The notes beneath the pieces were generated by a model. It saw nothing but the letters and a program-made list of their open reading frames with translations, had not been told where the DNA came from and made no database searches. A DNA stretch of 51,519 bases from Candidatus Eiseniibacteriota bacterium (GTDB lineage: Bacteria; Eisenbacteria; RBG-16-71-46; SZUA-252), in the NCBI GenBank assembly GCA_003235575.1, contig QJVW01000111.1, forward strand, positions 1 to 51,519, written 5' to 3'. Below, piece after piece: positions 41,528 through 50,762 of this stretch; position 1 is the stretch's first letter, and each line of letters begins with the position of its first letter. A program made the position numbers and the translations under genes.

Positions 41528-42683
41528 CCATTTCCTGCCGCGGCCGCATGTGCTCCAGCGTCCGCTTCACCGCCGGAAAGATCTCCTCGAACGCCGCGAC
41601 CACGCGGGGATCGAAGTGCGTGCCCGCGTTGCGACGCAGTTCGTCCAGCGCCGCCTGCTCGGAGAGCGCGCGGCGGTACGGGCGATCGGATGTCATGGCG
41701 TCGAACGCATCGGCCACGGCCATGATGCGCGCCTCGACCGGAATCGCGTTTCCCTTCAACCCATCCGGGTAGCCGGTGCCGTCGTAGTGCTCATGGTGGG
41801 AACGTACGCCCGGTAGCAGCGGCCAGAGCAGCTCGATCGGACGCAGGATGCTCTCCCCGATGAGCGGGTGGAGGTCCATCTTCTCCTTCTCCCGGCGATC
41901 GAGTCGCTCTCCCTTGTGCAGGATTCCCTCGTCGACCGCGATCTTTCCGATGTCGTGCAGGAGACACGCTCGATGGATGACGTCCAGCTGCGAGGACGGC
42001 AGGCCAAGCCGCTTTCCCATCGCCTCGCTGTAGGCCGCCACGCGCACCGAGTGCCCCTCCGTGTACGGATCCTTCGCTTCGATCGCCATCGTCAGCGAGA
42101 CGATCACGCTCATGAACAGATCCTCGAGCTTGGTCCGCTGGGCGTCCTCGAGGATCGCGACCCCCGCCATCGTGGCCAGCGACTGAAGCCCCGCCGCGTG
42201 CTCCGCGCCGAAGCGGAACGGAACCGCGTGGTTCAGCAGGAGCGCGCCCAGCGGCTCCCCGTGGGCGCGAATCGGGGCCAGCGCGCCGCCCTGCATGCCG
42301 GCGGCGAACAGGAATTCCCGTGCCCAGGGGCTCTGCTGCCGGGTATGGAAGAGGACGACTTCGTCACGAAGCAGGAGGTCTTCCAGGAGGGCGCACGGCC
42401 GTCCCGAGAGGGTGAATCCGCTGCATTCGTGCAGGACGCCCGTCGCGTGGCGGAACGCAATCTCACCGGGACGCAATCGCGTGAGAATGGCGACGCCCTT
42501 GGGTCGCAGGAGGCGGTCGACGCCGCACGCGACCTGTTCCAGGGATGACGTGCCCTCGTGGAAGGGCTCGAGGGAGCGTGCCACCTCGTTCAGGCCGCGA
42601 ATGATCTCCAACGCGCTCGGTAGGTTGCGCGTGCCGGGGGCGGCGACGGTTGTCGGCTTCGTTCGCTTCGTCTGGGTCGCCAT
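41511..42683 (-). CDS. GAF/HD-GYP domain protein (c-di-GMP phosphodiesterase type)
   Basis: 390 residues. A GAF-like sensor (about 30-180; VDRLLRPKGVAILTRLRPGE) precedes a canonical HD-GYP domain: HDIGK, then HHEHYDGTGYPDGLKG and AVADAFDAMTSDRPYR. Unlike the HD-GYP at 6309-7787, all key motif residues are standard, so c-di-GMP hydrolysis is likely. GGCGAG lies before the ATG. The 125-base gap upstream, to the ccdA stop, shows no other gene. Confidence 0.9.
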   Translation of the reverse strand: MATQTKRTKPTTVAAPGTRNLPSALEIIRGLNEVARSLEPFHEGTSSLEQVACGVDRLLRPKGVAILTRLRPGEIAFRHATGVLHECSGFTLSGRPCALLEDLLLRDEVVLFHTRQQSPWAREFLFAAGMQGGALAPIRAHGEPLGALLLNHAVPFRFGAEHAAGLQSLATMAGVAILEDAQRTKLEDLFMSVIVSLTMAIEAKDPYTEGHSVRVAAYSEAMGKRLGLPSSQLDVIHRACLLHDIGKIAVDEGILHKGERLDRREKEKMDLHPLIGESILRPIELLWPLLPGVRSHHEHYDGTGYPDGLKGNAIPVEARIMAVADAFDAMTSDRPYRRALSEQAALDELRRNAGTHFDPRVVAAFEEIFPAVKRTLEHMRPRQEMVSAPR

Positions 42684-42808
42684 GGTCTCGCCTGCCCGGC
42701 CGCAACGCCAACCGGGCCAGAGGGTTATGTCTATCGTCCATGATGGGGCGAGGGGGCCCCTCCCGGATCCCCCAACAGGGGAAAGGATCGGCGAAACCGC
42801 GGGGATGT

Positions 42809-43549
42809 TTAGCCTAGGGCGGGAAGGTAGCGCGAAAGAAACGAGACGAAATAGCGGAAGAGGTTCGTGACGAGGGCGAATCCGAATACGAGCAGGATGA
42901 CGCCGCTCACGATCTCGATGACGCGAAGCGACCCGCGCAGCCGGCGCGAGGCGGCAAGGAACGTATTCATGCCGAGCGACGCCAGGAAGAACGGCACGCC
43001 GAGGCCGAGCGAGTAGATGCTGAGGAGCAGCACCCCCGTCCCCGCCTTTTCCGCCGTGCTGGCGTAGAGCAGGATCGACGCCAGGATCGGCCCGATGCAG
43101 GGCGTCCACCCCGCGGCGAACGTGATGCCGACGAGAACCGATCCGAGCACGCCCAGCGGTTTCGAGGTCATCCGGAACTTCGCCTCGCGCGAGAGCGCGG
43201 CCACCGGCAGGAGTCCCGTCAGGTAGAGGCCGAAGAGCATGATCATCACGCCGCCGACCTGCCGGAGCAGGTCCTGGTAGTCGCGCAGGAAGCGGCCCGC
43301 CGCGGTGGCCGTCGCGCCGAGGGAGATGAAGACGATGGAGAAGCCGACGATGAAGGCGAGCGAATGAATCATCGTCAGGCGGCGGATCCGCCCGGTCTTG
43401 TCCTCCGTCGTCAGCTCATCGAAGGAGACCCCGGTGATGAACGTGACGTACGAAGGCACGAGCGGCAGCACGCACGGCGAGAGGAACGAGACGATGCCGG
43501 CCAGGAACGCGGCCAGGAGCGAGACTTCGGGGATCTGTGTTTCGAACAT
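42809..43549 (-). CDS. ccdA: CcdA-type thiol-disulfide membrane transporter
   Basis: 246 residues, six hydrophobic helices. The two redox cysteines are in the family contexts LSPCVLPLVPSYVTFITG and AAGWTPCIGPILASILLYA. CcdA carries electrons from cytoplasmic thioredoxin to periplasmic acceptors, for example during cytochrome c maturation. It follows the TlpA/ResA-like gene by 19 bases, which is the expected electron acceptor. Confidence 0.93.
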   Translation of the reverse strand: MFETQIPEVSLLAAFLAGIVSFLSPCVLPLVPSYVTFITGVSFDELTTEDKTGRIRRLTMIHSLAFIVGFSIVFISLGATATAAGRFLRDYQDLLRQVGGVMIMLFGLYLTGLLPVAALSREAKFRMTSKPLGVLGSVLVGITFAAGWTPCIGPILASILLYASTAEKAGTGVLLLSIYSLGLGVPFFLASLGMNTFLAASRRLRGSLRVIEIVSGVILLVFGFALVTNLFRYFVSFLSRYLPALG

Positions 43550-43568
43550 GGGCGAGCGAATCCGACCG

Positions 43569-44168
43569 CTAGGAGGTGGTGGCCAGGTACGGCGCGATCG
43601 CCGCTTCGATGACGTCGGGGGAGGTGAATCCCACGAACCGCTTCACGATCGTCCCCTCCCGATCGAGGATCAGCATCGTCGGAACGAACGTCACCTCGTA
43701 CGACCGGGCGAGTTCATCGGTCGCCAGCAGCATGGTGAAGTTTACGTTGTGCTCGTCCGCGAACGGCGCCACGTCCCGAGCGCCACCCGCGTCCAGCGAA
43801 AGGCCGACGACGCGCAGGCCCTGGCTCCGGTACTTGCTTTGGAGCCGGACGAGATGCGGCATCTCTTCGCGACACGGCGGGCACCACGTCGCCCAAAAGT
43901 CGAGGATGACCACCTCGCCGGCGAACTCGGCGCTCGACACCGCCTTCCCTTCGAGATCGGGGAGGGTAAAGGCGGGCGCGCGGGAGCCGATCGCGGACCC
44001 CGTGTCGGCATCGCCGCTTTCGACCGCGGCGCTTCCCTTGGACTGGCCGTTGGCGCCGCCGCATCCCGCGATGGCGAGGAGGACCGCGGCGAGGGCAGCG
44101 GTGAGCCAGGTGCGGTGCGGGGGCGATGGGTGAGGGGTCCTCGCGCCTGTTGCGTGACCACGAATCAT
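43569..44168 (-). CDS. TlpA/ResA-like thioredoxin lipoprotein
   Basis: 199 residues. Lipobox LLAIAGCGG (Cys36), linker, then an AhpC/TSA-like thioredoxin fold: RAPAFTLPDLEGKAVSSAEF, active site FWATWCPPCREEM, cis-Pro region VTFVPTMLILDREG. It is a periplasmic thiol reductase, probably kept reduced by CcdA encoded directly downstream. An AAAGGAG site is about 11 bases before the ATG. Confidence 0.92.
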   Translation of the reverse strand: MIRGHATGARTPHPSPPHRTWLTAALAAVLLAIAGCGGANGQSKGSAAVESGDADTGSAIGSRAPAFTLPDLEGKAVSSAEFAGEVVILDFWATWCPPCREEMPHLVRLQSKYRSQGLRVVGLSLDAGGARDVAPFADEHNVNFTMLLATDELARSYEVTFVPTMLILDREGTIVKRFVGFTSPDVIEAAIAPYLATTS

Positions 44169-44249
44169 CGAATCGGCGCTCCTTTGGTTCCGGACGAGTA
44201 ACAGCCTTTCAACTCTACCGACGGGACGGCGGAGCCGTCAAGGAACGAT

Positions 44250-44282
44250 ACGAGCCCGGCCCCCGCGTGGGACCGGGCTCGT
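44250..44282 (-). terminator. Hairpin terminator of glnA
   Basis: ACGAGCCCGG, 13 bases, CCGGGCTCGT: a perfect 10-bp stem starting 35 bases after the glnA stop. On the glnA strand it is followed by a modest T-rich run (ATCGTTCCTT). The stem is strong; the weak T run makes intrinsic termination likely rather than certain. It separates glnA from tlpA-ccdA. Confidence 0.75.
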
Positions 44283-44316
44283 CGTGACGGCGTTGGAGTG
44301 CCGACTCCCGTTCGGG

Positions 44317-45648
44317 CTACAGAATCGGGTAGTACTCGTTGTGCTCGAAGTCGGACACCCAGGTGCGGTACCGGTCCCACTCGATCCGCTTGTTCTGAAT
44401 GAACTTGTCGAAGACGTGGTCGCCCAGCGTCTCCCGGACGAACTTCGATTTCTCGAACGCGTCGACGGCTTCCTGAAGGCTCCCGGGAAGACTATCGATC
44501 CCGTGCTTCTTCCGCTCGTCGGCGTGCATTTCATAGATGTCCTCCTCGACCGGTGGGCGAAGGGTATAGCCCTCTTCCATGCCCTTGAGTCCGGCCGCGA
44601 GCATCGCGGAAAACGCGAGGTAGGGATTGCAGGCGGGATCCGGACACCGGAGTTCGATCCGCGTGGCCTTCTCCTTGCCGGGCTTGTACATAGGTACCCG
44701 CACCAGGGCCGAGCGGTTCCGCTGCGCCCAGGCGATGTAGACGGGCGCCTCGAAGCCGGGCACCAGGCGCTTGTAGGAGTTCACCCACTGGTTCGTGACC
44801 GCGGCGATTTCGCGCATGTGCTTCAGCAATCCCGCCAGGTACGACCGCGCCGCCTTCGACAGATGCTGCTTGTCCTTGGCGTCGAAGAAGACGTTCTTCC
44901 CGGCCTTGAAGATCGACTGATGGACGTGCATGCCGCTTCCGTTCTGGCCGAAGACCGGCTTCGGCATGAACGTGGCGTAGTAGCCCCCGAGGCGCGCGAT
45001 CTCCTTGACGACGTAGCGGTAGGTGATCGTCTGATCCGCCATCTTCAGGGCTTCCGCGTAGCGCAGATCGATTTCATGCTGGCTGTGCGCCACTTCGTGA
45101 TGCGCCGCCTCGACTTGAATCTCCATCGCTTGAAGCGCCTCGACCGTCCGGCCGCGCAGCTCCGTGCCCAGCTCATCCGGGATCTGATCGAAATACCCCG
45201 CCGCGTCGAGAAGCGAGCGATCCTTGTTGCTCTTGAAGTAGAAGTACTCGAGCTCGGGGCCCAGGTAGGCGGTCATGCCCTTCTTTTCCAGTTTCTTCGC
45301 GAGCCGCTTCATCACGCCGCGCGGGTCCCCGGCGAACGGCGTGCCGTCCGGGTTGAGGATGTCGCAGATGAGCCGGCCGACCGGCTCGTCGTTCACCTTC
45401 CAAGGCAGGAGTTGGAAGGTCGAGACGTCCGGCATGGCGATCAGATCGCTCTCGAAGATGCGGGCGAAGCCGTGCACGGACGAGCCGTCGATGCCCGCGC
45501 CCTCGGCGAGGGCGGTGCTCAGCTCGTGCCGCGTGATCGACACGGCTTTCAACTGGCCGAGAATGTCCACGAACCAAAGCTGAATCAGCTCGACGTCCCG
45601 CTCTTCGCAGAACTTCACGACGTCCTTGGCCGTCTTGAGGCTCTCCAT
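44317..45648 (-). CDS. glnA: Glutamine synthetase, type I (GSI-alpha-like)
   Basis: 443 residues. Makes glutamine from glutamate, ammonia and ATP. Visible motifs: IDGSSVHGFARIFESDL, LGPELEYFYF, ATFMPKPVFGQNGSGMHVHQ, PGFEAPVYIAWAQRNRSALV. The region around EEDIYEM matches the alpha type, without the adenylylated Tyr context (NLYDLPPEE) of beta enzymes, so control by adenylylation is not expected. Length is normal for the class. It begins four bases after a GNAT gene and ends in a strong hairpin. Confidence 0.95.
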   Translation of the reverse strand: MESLKTAKDVVKFCEERDVELIQLWFVDILGQLKAVSITRHELSTALAEGAGIDGSSVHGFARIFESDLIAMPDVSTFQLLPWKVNDEPVGRLICDILNPDGTPFAGDPRGVMKRLAKKLEKKGMTAYLGPELEYFYFKSNKDRSLLDAAGYFDQIPDELGTELRGRTVEALQAMEIQVEAAHHEVAHSQHEIDLRYAEALKMADQTITYRYVVKEIARLGGYYATFMPKPVFGQNGSGMHVHQSIFKAGKNVFFDAKDKQHLSKAARSYLAGLLKHMREIAAVTNQWVNSYKRLVPGFEAPVYIAWAQRNRSALVRVPMYKPGKEKATRIELRCPDPACNPYLAFSAMLAAGLKGMEEGYTLRPPVEEDIYEMHADERKKHGIDSLPGSLQEAVDAFEKSKFVRETLGDHVFDKFIQNKRIEWDRYRTWVSDFEHNEYYPIL

Positions 45649-45652
45649 CGTG

Positions 45653-46126
45653 CTATGCGTCCTTTCCGTGTGGGTCCTTCGGGGATGCCGCCCCGCCGGC
45701 CGGCGTGCGCCGGAACACCATGCACATGTCGTGATCGGTACGAAATCCCAGCATCTCGTAGAAGCGATGCTGGTCCTTGGTGAGGAGCAGAAACATGCCG
45801 ACGGTGGCGAGATCCGGGTGCTCGAGCACGCGGCGCATCATCGCCCGCCCGATCCCCCGCCTCCGGTGCGTGTCCGCGACGATGACGTCCCACACCGTCG
45901 CGCGGTAGGTGAGGTCCGAGATGACGCGGGTGAATCCGACCATGCGTGCGCCGTCCCACGCCGTGATGACCGGATGGGAGTGGTCGAGCGCGCGGCGGAC
46001 CTGGTCCAGCGTCCGCTCCGCTCCCCACCAGGTGATTCGGTAGAGAGCCAGCAGCTGCGCGAGATCGACGCGCGCGCGGTCGTCGGAGTAGGCGATGGGC
46101 TCGGGCACGTCGTCCGCGGGCAGCAT
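45653..46126 (-). CDS. GNAT-family N-acetyltransferase
   Basis: 157 residues. Acetyl-CoA-binding region VIVADTHRRRGIGRAMMRRV, then VGMFLLLTKDQHRFYEMLGF, the classical end of the fold. The substrate is not predictable. Four bases upstream of glnA on the same strand, so the two may be co-transcribed. The start has no strong ribosome site. Confidence 0.85.
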   Translation of the reverse strand: MLPADDVPEPIAYSDDRARVDLAQLLALYRITWWGAERTLDQVRRALDHSHPVITAWDGARMVGFTRVISDLTYRATVWDVIVADTHRRRGIGRAMMRRVLEHPDLATVGMFLLLTKDQHRFYEMLGFRTDHDMCMVFRRTPAGGAASPKDPHGKDA

Positions 46127-46248
46127 GCGTCACGGTACCGCCGGTTTTCGCCCGGCGTCAACGAATCCCATGACAGCGGCAACGCCATGCGGCGAAGCGT
46201 GTTGCGGCTCTCTTGGCCGCGGAAAAGAGGATTTGGCGACGACTGATC

Positions 46249-46267
46249 TATCTGTCAGATATATACT
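46249..46267 (+). promoter_or_regulatory. Palindrome and -10 before the PadR regulator
   Basis: A perfect 13-base palindrome TATCTG-T-CAGATA (46249-46261) runs into TATACT (46262-46267), a good -10. That -10 places the transcript start at about the ATG (46274), so the message may be leaderless. The palindrome is a natural candidate for PadR self-regulation. No -35 was recognised. Confidence 0.5.
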
Positions 46268-46273
46268 CCCGCC

Positions 46274-46885
46274 ATGCGCCCTGGACGCACGACCCCCTTT
46301 GCGTTGCTCGGCATGCTGCGCCTGGGACCGCAGTCCGGCTACGCGCTGCGCCGGGAACTGTCCGCGGCGGCCGGACTCTTCTGGAGCGAGAGCTACGGAC
46401 AGATCTATCCCGGGCTGCGCGAGTTGACGCGACGCGGCTGGGCGAAGCGGCGCGTGGAACGAGGCGCGGGAGGCGGTCCCCGCGGCCGTGTGCGCCACCG
46501 CTACGAGATGACGCCCAAGGGAGCGCGCGCGCTCCAGGCGTGGCTCGCCCTCCCGCCGCGACGATCCGCGCCACGCGACGAATTGCTGCTCAAGCTCTAC
46601 CTGGGAGACCGGGACACCGTGGACGCGCCGTCCGGCTGGGTGCGCCGTCTCCTACTCGAAGAAACGGATCGCCTGCGACAGGTACGACGGATGATGGAGA
46701 TCCTGCCGCGCGGCACGCACGCTCATCGAAGCCTCCGACACTGGCTGATGGCGCTCGAGTTCGTGGAACGCCAGTCGGAGGCGTCCGTCGCCTGGTGCCA
46801 GCGCACCCTCTCCACGCTCGAGCTCATGCAGGAGGCGAACGCCCGCCGGCGGACCGCCCTGCAACGCCGTTCCCCCATGGAGTGA
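46274..46885 (+). CDS. PadR-family transcriptional regulator
   Basis: 203 residues. Winged helix typical of Pad[21 protein letters not shown], then [20 protein letters not shown] and the wing [18 protein letters not shown], followed by a C-terminal helical dimerisation domain. These repressors sense stresses or small molecules and often control neighbouring genes. It lies four bases before the YjbQ-family gene. Confidence 0.9.
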   Translation: MRPGRTTPFALLGMLRLGPQSGYALRRELSAAAGLFWSESYGQIYPGLRELTRRGWAKRRVERGAGGGPRGRVRHRYEMTPKGARALQAWLALPPRRSAPRDELLLKLYLGDRDTVDAPSGWVRRLLLEETDRLRQVRRMMEILPRGTHAHRSLRHWLMALEFVERQSEASVAWCQRTLSTLELMQEANARRRTALQRRSPME

Positions 46886-46889
46886 CGCC

Positions 46890-47312
46890 ATGAAGCACTA
46901 TCGAACCACGCTCACCTTCGACGTTCCCGCGCGGATGGATTTCGTCAACATCACCCCCGAGGTCGAGAAGGCGCTCCGCGCGAGCGGCATCCGTGAGGGG
47001 CTTTGTCTCGTGAACGCGATGCACATCACGGCCAGCGTCTTCATCAACGACGACGAGCCCGGACTGCACGCGGACTACAAGCGCTGGCTGGAGCAACTCG
47101 CGCCGTTCGATCCCAGCCCCAAGCGGTACCACCACAACCGAACCGGCGAGGACAACGCCGACGCGCATCACAAGCGGCAGATCATGGGGCGCGAGGTGGT
47201 CGTCGCCGTCACCGAGGGGCAGCTCGATTTCGGGCCGTGGGAGCAGATCTTCTACGGGGAGTTCGACGGCCATCGATCGAAGCGCGTGCTGATCAAGATC
47301 ATCGGCGCCTGA
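46890..47312 (+). CDS. YjbQ/UPF0047 family protein
   Basis: 140 residues, normal family length: [39 protein letters not shown], then [20 protein letters not shown] and [20 protein letters not shown]. Some members have thiamine-phosphate-synthase side activity; the physiological role is unsettled. Follows padR by four bases and precedes the glycerate kinase by 32. Confidence 0.92.
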   Translation: MKHYRTTLTFDVPARMDFVNITPEVEKALRASGIREGLCLVNAMHITASVFINDDEPGLHADYKRWLEQLAPFDPSPKRYHHNRTGEDNADAHHKRQIMGREVVVAVTEGQLDFGPWEQIFYGEFDGHRSKRVLIKIIGA

Positions 47313-47344
47313 TCGCGCGGCCGGCGCATGGTACGATCCGCGTC

Positions 47345-48763
47345 ATGAGCCCACGCGCGAGAAAACGGCCCGCGCCCGCCTGGAACGCGTGGCGCCGGCA
47401 CCTGCGCCGCCTGCATGCGGCCGCGCTCGACGCGGCGGACCCTCGACGCGCGGTCGCCCGCGCGCTGCGCGCGGACGGCCGGACGCTTCGGGTGGGGCGG
47501 ACCCGCCTCTCGCTTGCCCCGACCGGACGGCTCTGGCTCATCGCCATCGGCAAGGCCTCCGTCGGCATGACGCGGGGCGCGCTCGATCGTCTCGGCGACC
47601 GCGTGGCCGGCGGCGTCGTCGTCCATCCGCTGGGCGCCTCCGTCGGACGCGGCTGGCCACGTGGGATCCGTTTCGTTCCGGGCGGACACCCGATTCCCAC
47701 GCGCGAGAGCCTCCGGGCCGGGCGCGCGGTCGCCGGAGCGGCGGGTCGCGCCAGAGCCGGCGACATCGTGCTGGTCCTCCTCTCCGGGGGCGGCTCCGCG
47801 ATGGCGGAATTCCCGCGCGAGGGCCTCGGGCTCGCCGACCTGCAGCGCGTCACGCGCGACCTGCAGCGCGCCGGCGCCGACATCGCCGCCCTCAACACCG
47901 TTCGAAGAGCGCTCTCGCAGCTCAAAGGGGGCGGACTCGCCCGGCGCGCGGGAGCGGCGTCGGTCCTCACCCTCGCGCTGTCCGACGTCGTGGGCGATTC
48001 GCCCGAGGCGATCGCTTCGGGACCGACCGTGCCGTCGCCGACCGGCGACCGTCATGCGCTCGCCGTCCTGCGCCGCTTCGGTCTCGCGACGCGTCATCCC
48101 CGCCTGCTCCGATCCCTCCGCGACGCGAAACGAGCGGGCGCGGGCGGCGCGGGAACGCGGGGACGCCGCGCGTACGTCATCGTCGGCTCGAACGGGCAGA
48201 GCATGAAGGCCGCCGTGGAGACCGCGCGCGCGCTTGGATTCACCGCCCGCCGGTCCTCCGCCCCCCTCGTCGGCGAGGCAGTCCTGGCGGGCGCGCGCGT
48301 GGCCCGCGCCGCCGAGCGTGTGCGGCGCCGCGCGGGGCGCGCCGCGCGGCCAACCTGCCTCGTCTACGGGGGAGAGACGACCGTCACCGTGCGGGGGAAC
48401 GGGCGCGGGGGACGCAATCTCGAGATCCTATTGGGCGCGGCCCGCGTGCTCGACGGCGTCCCCCGGGTGGGCGTCGTGTCGTTCGCCACGGACGGCTGGG
48501 ACGGAAGCTCCCGCGCGGCGGGAGCGTTCGCGACGGGAAGGACCTGGCGCGCGGCCGCGCGTCGCGGCTATCCGCCCGAGCGGGCGCTCGCGCGGAACGA
48601 CACGGCGCCGCTCTTTCGCGCGCTCGACGATCTGCTCGTGACAGGACGCTCGGGAACGAACGTCAACGACATCACGATCGCGGTGGTCTACCCGCCGGCT
48701 CCACGGCGTCGAGGAGCCCGCCGATCCCCTCGGCGAAGCCCGCGGGACCGATCGCGTTCGTGA
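47345..48763 (+). CDS. Glycerate 2-kinase (MOFRL family)
   Basis: 472 residues. Phosphorylates D-glycerate to 2-phosphoglycerate. Motifs: IAIGKASVGMTRGAL, VPGGHPIPTRESLRAG, VLVLLSGGGSAMAEFP, LNTVRRALSQLKGGGLA, SDVVGDSPEAIASGPT, YGGETTVTVRGNGRGGRN, ATDGWDGSS, and the final TGRSGTNVNDITIAV. The last ~24 residues (Arg/Ser/Pro-rich) lie beyond the family end and overlap the convergent phosphatase gene by 92 bases. Nearby osmolyte genes could supply its substrate (inference). Confidence 0.88.
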   Translation: MSPRARKRPAPAWNAWRRHLRRLHAAALDAADPRRAVARALRADGRTLRVGRTRLSLAPTGRLWLIAIGKASVGMTRGALDRLGDRVAGGVVVHPLGASVGRGWPRGIRFVPGGHPIPTRESLRAGRAVAGAAGRARAGDIVLVLLSGGGSAMAEFPREGLGLADLQRVTRDLQRAGADIAALNTVRRALSQLKGGGLARRAGAASVLTLALSDVVGDSPEAIASGPTVPSPTGDRHALAVLRRFGLATRHPRLLRSLRDAKRAGAGGAGTRGRRAYVIVGSNGQSMKAAVETARALGFTARRSSAPLVGEAVLAGARVARAAERVRRRAGRAARPTCLVYGGETTVTVRGNGRGGRNLEILLGAARVLDGVPRVGVVSFATDGWDGSSRAAGAFATGRTWRAAARRGYPPERALARNDTAPLFRALDDLLVTGRSGTNVNDITIAVVYPPAPRRRGARRSPRRSPRDRSRS

Positions 48764-49541
48764 AGTGGGCGGCGGGAAGGCCGGATCGAAGAACGGGGTC
48801 ATGGCTTCCATCGGGCCGCGCGACCACGATCGCACGGTCCGCTTCCGCCAATAGCTCGAGGTCGTTCGGACCGTCGCCCGCCGCCGCGAGCAGCACGGAA
48901 CCCCACCGCGCTTCGTAGCCGCGCCGGAGATCCCGCGCGGCCCGCGCTTTGCTGCTGGGTCCCAACAGGTGGTGCAGCCGCCCGCCCCGCGTCACGCGCA
49001 GGCCCATGGCCTCCGCGGCGCGTTCCAGCGCCGCTTCCTCGTCGGGATCGAGGGGGCGCTCCGGGCGGAATGGCTCGTCGTACTCCCGCCGACATGCCTG
49101 CTCGAGGACCGCCCCCTCCAGCCCGGTCCACGCGGCGACCGTTTCCATGGAGACGTCGCCGAATCCCTCCAGCCGGACGCCCACGGCGCCGCCCAGTCGC
49201 GGCAGCGCCTCGCGAAGCGACGCGTAGGACGTACCGTAGATCCACTGCGCATACGGTCCGGCCGTCTCCGCGTCGTCGGGCGGCGGCGGATCGCACCCGA
49301 TCGGCCAGAGAAGCGCGCCCCCATTCTCCACGATGAACGGATCGAAGACCCCGAGCCGGGCGCGCCAGGCCTCCATCTCCGACCGCGTCTTGCTGCTCGC
49401 GAGAACGAGCGGAATGCCCGCGGCGCGCATCCTGGCGATCGTGGGAAGCGCCTCGCCGGGATCGTACGCGTCGTGCGTCAAAAGCGTGCCGTCGAGGTCG
49501 GACACGACGATCAGGTTGCCGCCGGCGCGCGCGACGGTCAT
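48672..49541 (-). CDS. gpgP: Glucosyl/mannosyl-3-phosphoglycerate phosphatase (HAD, MPGP family)
   Basis: 289 residues. HAD motifs: VVSDLDGTLLTHDAYDPGEA, LASSKTRSEM, cap region, and AAAGDGPNDLELLAEADRAI. The layout is that of mannosyl-3-phosphoglycerate phosphatases, whose glucosyl relatives make glucosylglycerate. The ATG overlaps the synthase stop (ATGA), so the two enzymes act in sequence: synthase, then phosphate removal. Glucosyl or mannosyl specificity follows from the partner, not from this protein. Confidence 0.83.
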   Translation of the reverse strand: MTVARAGGNLIVVSDLDGTLLTHDAYDPGEALPTIARMRAAGIPLVLASSKTRSEMEAWRARLGVFDPFIVENGGALLWPIGCDPPPPDDAETAGPYAQWIYGTSYASLREALPRLGGAVGVRLEGFGDVSMETVAAWTGLEGAVLEQACRREYDEPFRPERPLDPDEEAALERAAEAMGLRVTRGGRLHHLLGPSSKARAARDLRRGYEARWGSVLLAAAGDGPNDLELLAEADRAIVVARPDGSHDPVLRSGLPAAHFTNAIGPAGFAEGIGGLLDAVEPAGRPPRS

Positions 49542-50749
49542 CCGTCGTTGTCCGCGTCGATCGCTTCCCGGTAGCGCTCCAGGAAATCGGGAATCGCGGC
49601 CGTGATCCGGTTCCAGTTCGGCAATCCGATCACGCCGAGAGGATTCTCGCGGAATTCGCTGCACGCCAGTCCCAGGGCCTGCGTGAACACCTCCACCGCC
49701 CGCGTCTCGGCGTGACGGTCGAATTGGAGCCCGTTCACGGCCGCATCGTCGTAGTACGCGCGCACCGTGTCCTGCGCCGTCCGGACGTACGCGACGCTGA
49801 GCGTCGTGTAGAAGCCCTCGCCGAAGACCAGGCCCTCCATGGCCAGCGTCCGGAGCAGCGACTTCGCGATGTCCCGCGCCATGCGGTGAAGTCCGGCCGA
49901 TGCGTCCCCCTCGGACAGCGCCTGATGCTTGTGATCGTAGGTGTTCGCGACGTCCACCTGGCAGACCCGGCGGAGCGAGGAGTTCCGGTAGACCTCCGCC
50001 AACATGCCGACCTCCAGACCCCAGTCTCCCGGAATGCGCACCGAACGAGCCAGATCCGCCTGCATGGCGAATTCCCCGGAGAGGGGGTAGCGGAAGCTGT
50101 CGAGGTACTCGAGAAACGGCAACGGTCCCGACAGCGACATGAGCGCGCGGACGAGCGGCGTGACGAAGAGACGCGTGACACGCCCGTGCAACCGATCCGT
50201 GACGCGGCTGTAGTACCCCTTCGCGTACTCGTAGCCGAGATTCGGATCGACCAGCGGATAGCAGAGGCGCGCCAGGATCCAGCGGTCGTACGTCAGGATG
50301 TCGGCGTCGTGGAGCGCGATCACCGACGATCGGCCGCGCGCGAGCACGTAACCGATCGAAAGCCATGTGGCCCGGCCCTTTCCCGGACCGCCGATATCGA
50401 GTCCGCTGCGCGAAAGCTCGCGGATGAAGCCCTGCAGCTTGGAACCCTCGATCCAGATGAGGCGAACCCGGTGCCCCAGCGGCGAGAAGAAGCGTTTCGC
50501 CTCCTCGAACTGCCGGCGGTCGGCCCGGCCGATCGCCACGACGATTTCCTCGAGGTAACCCGCCTTCGTCAGACTTTGAACGATCGGTCCGATGGCCGGA
50601 CCATCCAGTTCCGAAATCAGGCATGGAATCACCAACCCCACGCGATTGGCGGCGCGGAACGCCTGAAGCCGCGCCTCGATGGCCTCCAGCGGCTCGTTCC
50701 CCAGCCGGTGGAGGGTCGTGATCACCCCGTTCTGAAAGAAGTCGCTCAT
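49538..50749 (-). CDS. gpgS: Glucosyl-3-phosphoglycerate synthase
   Basis: 403 residues, GT-A fold. The metal-binding motif ALHDADIL (around residue 148) and the patterns VGLVIPCLISELDGPAIGPI, GKGRATWLSIGYVLARG and RIPGDWGLEVGMLAEVYRN match synthases that join NDP-glucose to 3-phosphoglycerate. The product becomes the compatible solute glucosylglycerate after the phosphatase step. Cluster context (phosphatase coupled downstream, channel-like protein upstream) supports osmoadaptation. Donor specificity is inferred from family resemblance. Confidence 0.83.
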   Translation of the reverse strand: MSDFFQNGVITTLHRLGNEPLEAIEARLQAFRAANRVGLVIPCLISELDGPAIGPIVQSLTKAGYLEEIVVAIGRADRRQFEEAKRFFSPLGHRVRLIWIEGSKLQGFIRELSRSGLDIGGPGKGRATWLSIGYVLARGRSSVIALHDADILTYDRWILARLCYPLVDPNLGYEYAKGYYSRVTDRLHGRVTRLFVTPLVRALMSLSGPLPFLEYLDSFRYPLSGEFAMQADLARSVRIPGDWGLEVGMLAEVYRNSSLRRVCQVDVANTYDHKHQALSEGDASAGLHRMARDIAKSLLRTLAMEGLVFGEGFYTTLSVAYVRTAQDTVRAYYDDAAVNGLQFDRHAETRAVEVFTQALGLACSEFRENPLGVIGLPNWNRITAAIPDFLERYREAIDADNDG

Positions 50750-50762
50750 GCCATTCTCCAGA

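Noticed and set aside
44196-44216. TTGAAA as -35 for tlpA
   Set aside because: No -10-like hexamer at 16-18 bases.
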